This document shows, piece after piece, positions 61,067 through 64,000 of a DNA stretch of 64,000 nt. The first letter of the stretch is position 1. Each line of letters starts with the position of its first letter. The notes under the pieces were generated by a model that searched no databases, was not told the DNA's origin, and saw only the letters and a list, made by a program, of their open reading frames with translations. The stretch comes from Beroe forskalii (Eukaryota > Ctenophora > Nuda > Beroida > Beroidae), in contig WFMF01000143.1 of the NCBI GenBank assembly GCA_011033025.1, positions 248,001 to 312,000 of the forward strand, given 5' to 3'. The position numbers and the translations under genes are program-made.

Positions 61067-61672
61067 GCCAGGTATACAGGTGGCAAATATATGACGTTCA
61101 TTGGGGGTGACGGATTCCAGCTTTATTTCGGGCCAGGTGGGATATGACTGGTATAAATTCTTGACACCCAAATGGAGGGAAGGTACTTTGATTGTTTCCT
61201 TTGTTCCGAATAAAACCCTACGTCAAACTCAAAGCAGGGCGTCTAGGGGAGACCGCTAATTAATATTTTTGACATATGTTTCACGATTGGAGACAAAGAC
61301 ATACGTACCCGGCTTTGTTTCAAATCTGTGAATTCTTTTGTCTATCTTCATTCCTCTGAAAGGCTGTTGAGGATTTGAGGACTTCATTCTACGAATGTGA
61401 GGACAAGCTTTGCACCCTCCAAATCCACAGCTGGGCTCTCTTTATTCTTTTTAAACCTATTGAATTATTTTTCTAACACGTTCCTTGACAGTTGACAAGT
61501 TTAATAAAGGTACAGTTCCGCGGATACTTTAGTTTCGCTTCATCTATATGTCTGTATAATAGCAAAGAGTTACGTTATTACTATGGTTTACAATGGAGAA
61601 TTGATGCCTGGGATCCATGGCACAGAATTGCAATCCCACCTGGCCCAAATGCTCGGTATGGTGGGAATGAGG

Positions 61673-61680
61673 TATAAAAA
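61673..61680 (+). promoter_or_regulatory. TATA box of the plus-strand papain-family gene
   Basis: TATAAAAA, 67 bases before the ATG at 61747, leaves room for a ~35-base 5' UTR. Confidence 0.55.
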
Positions 61681-61746
61681 TCAGAGTCAGTTACGTCTTG
61701 GGCACTTTGCGTTTTGTTACATAGTTGAGAGATTTACAGCATCAAC

Positions 61747-63923
61747 ATGATAGCCTTTCTATTCACATTGGTGGTACTATCTGCTGTAAATGCAGGTCAG
61801 TAGGGTCCAGGGATTTGGGAATATCTTCATTTTCACAAACGAATGATCAAATTCAGTTCATTCGGGGGAAAATATAGAAATTGGAAAACTGATTTCGAAA
61901 CTTTGCATTTTTGAAGCGCCGATTTGCATGGGCCCATGTGGTTGCTTAATGCTTATGCTAGGAGGCTTTCCCCCCAGTCCTAACTCTTCTTTCAGAACCC
62001 ATGTAACAAACCTTCCCTCAGAACCGAGTAGACGTGTTCTCCAGTCAACCCGTCTCCTGATGGCTGAGTTCAACCAGTTCCAGACCCTGCAACACAAGCA
62101 CTACTCTTCCTCCGAAGCTAAGTTCAGGATGAGGATGTTTAGGAGTAATCTGGAGAAGATCGTAGAGTGTAATGAGAGGGAGGGCCCTTTCAGCTGTGGG
62201 GAGAACAAGGTGAGATGGGATAGAATAATTATTGTATAAATATTTCTGGTACTGGTGCGAATTTGGTCGAGATTGGTAAATGGTCATTGAAACAGAAGAC
62301 ATCAACGTTGGTCAAACATACGTTTAGTTAATGTAAAGCACCCCTCATATCTCATTATTTACCCCTCACAATTAACCCCTCAACCCCAGCTCTCTCAATT
62401 TTCACCTCTCAAAATCCCCCAGTTCTCCGACATGACAGACAAGGAGAAGGAGAAGTACACCGGTCTGCACAACGTCACTGACGAGGCAGCTGACATGGGC
62501 GTCCCTCTGCTGGGTGCCGTGGGGGCAGCAGACGCCTTAGATTGGAGGGACCATGGGGCCGTGACCAAAGTCAAGGATCAAGGGTCTTGCGGTTCATGGG
62601 GCTGTGACCAAAGTCAAGGACCAAGGTAGGTGGAAATCATGGGGCTGTGACCAAAGTCAAGGACCAAGGTAGGGGGACCATGGGGCTGTAACCAAAGTCA
62701 AGGATCAAGGTAGGAATCATGGGGCCGTGACCAAAGTCAAGGATCAAGGTAGGTCCAGGGAATCATGGGGCTGTGACCAAAGTCAAGGACCAAGGTAGGT
62801 GGGACTCATGGGGCTGTGACCAAAGTCAAGGATTAAGGTAGATCCAGGGATTCATGGGGCTGTGACCAAAGTCAAGGTGGAAATCATGGGGCTGTGACCA
62901 AAGTCAAGGATCAAGTGGGAATCTTAAAGCAAGTTTAAATGTGTAAATTTTCCAATATTTTATCTCAATACTTCAATATACATGTTACCTCAACTCAGGG
63001 TCTTGTGGTTCATGCTGGTCTTTCTCTGCGATTGGAGCCATCGAGGGAGCTTACCAAATCGCTACAAGTAAGTGCTTCGAAAGTAAGGATTCGGCTGAAA
63101 AATTACCGTATTCGTAAATTCTATTTGCCTCACTATGTGTTTAACAATCTTATCCCCTTTTCACCACGCTAAGAAACTACCATTGAGTGAACACATTAAC
63201 AGTCTCATCCCCTCACAAATGTGTTGAAGTCCTTCTCTGAAGAGGAGCTCCTGGATTGTACTTACGAGACCTTGTGGCCAGGATACGACGGATGTGGAGG
63301 TGGATGGTAGGTAGAAGTCGATTGTCGGATATGAAATTAGCGGATGCAGCTCATTAAATATGCGCTTTGTATAATGTATTAATGTATAAAAAATGGACAT
63401 TGTATTATGAACTCTGCACAAAATTTATGTTCCCACTTTAAACTCTACAGTACACATTGTATGTTTTTATATTTTACATTATTTTTCTGCTCCCCAGGTA
63501 CTACGACGCCTTTAACTACGTGACGAAATCTGGAAGGTTAGCCCGAGAGAAGAACTTCCCTTACGAGGGTAAAGACACAGGTTGTAACATGGAAGGTGTT
63601 CCCAACGATCTGGGTGTGGCTAAACTCACCAGCTACGTCAAGGTGAGCAAATCGTACAGACATCAGTGGTAACCAATGAAGTGATGGAATCATATTCAAC
63701 GGTGTATATTGTATATGGTATAAATTGTACATTGTACATGAAATTTTGTAGTAGCTACAATGTTAGATCAAGATGTCCTATTCAGGTTTTTGGCAGCATT
63801 CCCATTATTTCATGCTCCTTTTTCAGGTAGACGAAGGAGACGACTTCCTTGCTGCTGCTGTGGCTATATCTCCCGTTTCAGTGGCTATGTTAGCTAACGG
63901 AGACTTCTTCAATTACAACACAG
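61747..63923 (+). CDS. Papain-family (C1A, cathepsin L-like) cysteine protease, 5' part (runs off the window)
   Basis: Exons 61747-61795, 62022-62209, 62423-62582, 62999-63067, 63219-63306, 63498-63642 and 63827-63923; the rest lies beyond the window. Signal peptide MIAFLFTLVVLSAVNA, I29-type propeptide (LLMAEFNQFQTLQHKHYSSS, FRSNLEKIVECNE), then DWRDHGAVTKVKDQG and the intact active site SCGSCWSFSAIGAIEGAYQI with Gln and Cys; GYDGCGGGW and YYDAFNYV follow. A secreted or lysosomal endopeptidase is expected. Two junctions are faulty by ordinary rules: the intron after 62582 starts GG (unless one G is surplus) and is full of copies of the exon end, and the intron ending at 63218 closes with AA instead of AG. 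The gene is therefore either under splice decay or miscalled at single bases. It is the divergent neighbour and relative of the minus-strand gene. Confidence 0.75.
62552..62915 (+). repeat. About eight tandem copies of an exon end plus 5' splice site
   Basis: CATGGGGCCGTGACCAAAGT + CAAGGATCAAG followed by GTAGG occurs first as the end of a protease exon (62552-62582) and then about seven more times, with donor-like boundaries at about 62625, 62668, 62709, 62748, 62794 and 62837 and two copies that lack a good donor (about 62874 and 62914). Unit length varies from 37 to 46 bases. The first copy alone is followed by GGTCTTGCGGTTCATG, which is the start of the next exon (62999), as if a spliced junction were present in the DNA. 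Confidence 0.88.
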
Positions 63924-64000
63924 GTTAATGTACTGATTTCCTTATCACTTCAATTTCAAACTGGTATTCAGATCATTAAATTACAATCTTCCTGATTTTA
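63924..64000. other. Intron of the plus-strand protease gene at the window end
   Basis: It starts with GTTAAT after the phase-1 end of the last visible exon. The remaining His/Asn part of the protease domain, and any ShKT tail, would lie to the right of the window. Confidence 0.5.

Larger units (their letters stand above)
60972..61746. promoter_or_regulatory. Divergent promoter region of the two papain-family genes
   Basis: Only 775 bp separate the two start codons, which face away from each other, and each side has its own TATA box (61059-61066 and 61673-61680). A shared regulatory region is possible. No other gene seen. Confidence 0.5.

Overview
This is eukaryotic (animal) nuclear DNA: AT-rich, with short to medium GT-AG introns, many transposon remnants and metazoan genes. 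Papain-family genes, one of them with a long C-terminal run of ShKT domains, and a GPCR built on LDL-receptor class A repeats suggest an early-branching marine invertebrate. I favour a cnidarian, but no single feature proves it. Exon limits were placed by reading splice sites and checking that the phases join.

Layout. 1-10.7 kb: the last three coding exons of CLPTM1 (+), with a 3.5-kb inverted-repeat element inside one intron and two ~650-bp direct repeats bracketing the segment. 10.7-18.4 kb: repeat-rich DNA, including a GC-rich CCGGCTAG-type array and an unrecognised coding fragment. 18.4-20.3 kb: PIERCE1 (ciliary microtubule inner protein), with a TTAA-flanked element in its last intron. 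21.3-23.5 kb: a BICRA/GLTSCR1-domain gene with an apparent 1-nt frameshift. 24.4-26.0 kb: a flavodoxin-fold NAD(P)H/FMN reductase. 27.2-28.3 kb: prefoldin subunit 1. 28.7-32.2 kb: nucleoporin NUP35. 33.8-36.4 kb (-): a secreted discoidin/VWD/TIL/VWC/Ig protein. 37.7-43.6 kb: an LDLa-ectodomain seven-helix receptor of about 1,207 residues. 47.0-48.5 kb: an intronless OXA1/COX18-type insertase with a coiled-coil tail. 48.8-52.4 kb: a 3.6-kb TIR element carrying a broken ORF1-like gene. 52.7-55.2 kb: RMND5 (GID/CTLH ubiquitin ligase). 56.6-61.0 kb (-) and 61.7-64 kb (+): two divergent papain-family genes with a TATA box each. The minus one has lost the catalytic Cys and carries about seven intact ShKT domains; the plus one keeps the Cys and runs off the window.

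The most unusual signal is at exon-intron junctions. In CLPTM1, NUP35 (two junctions) and both papain-family genes, the last bases of an exon together with the 5' splice site are repeated in tandem into the intron, from two to eight times. Several other introns are flanked by direct repeats of exonic sequence, and three introns make the correct frame only if they start with GG instead of GT. These look like traces of junction duplication and intron gain, but some of the one-base problems could be sequence errors. The genes otherwise do unrelated household or secreted jobs; there is no operon-like logic except the divergent papain pair.
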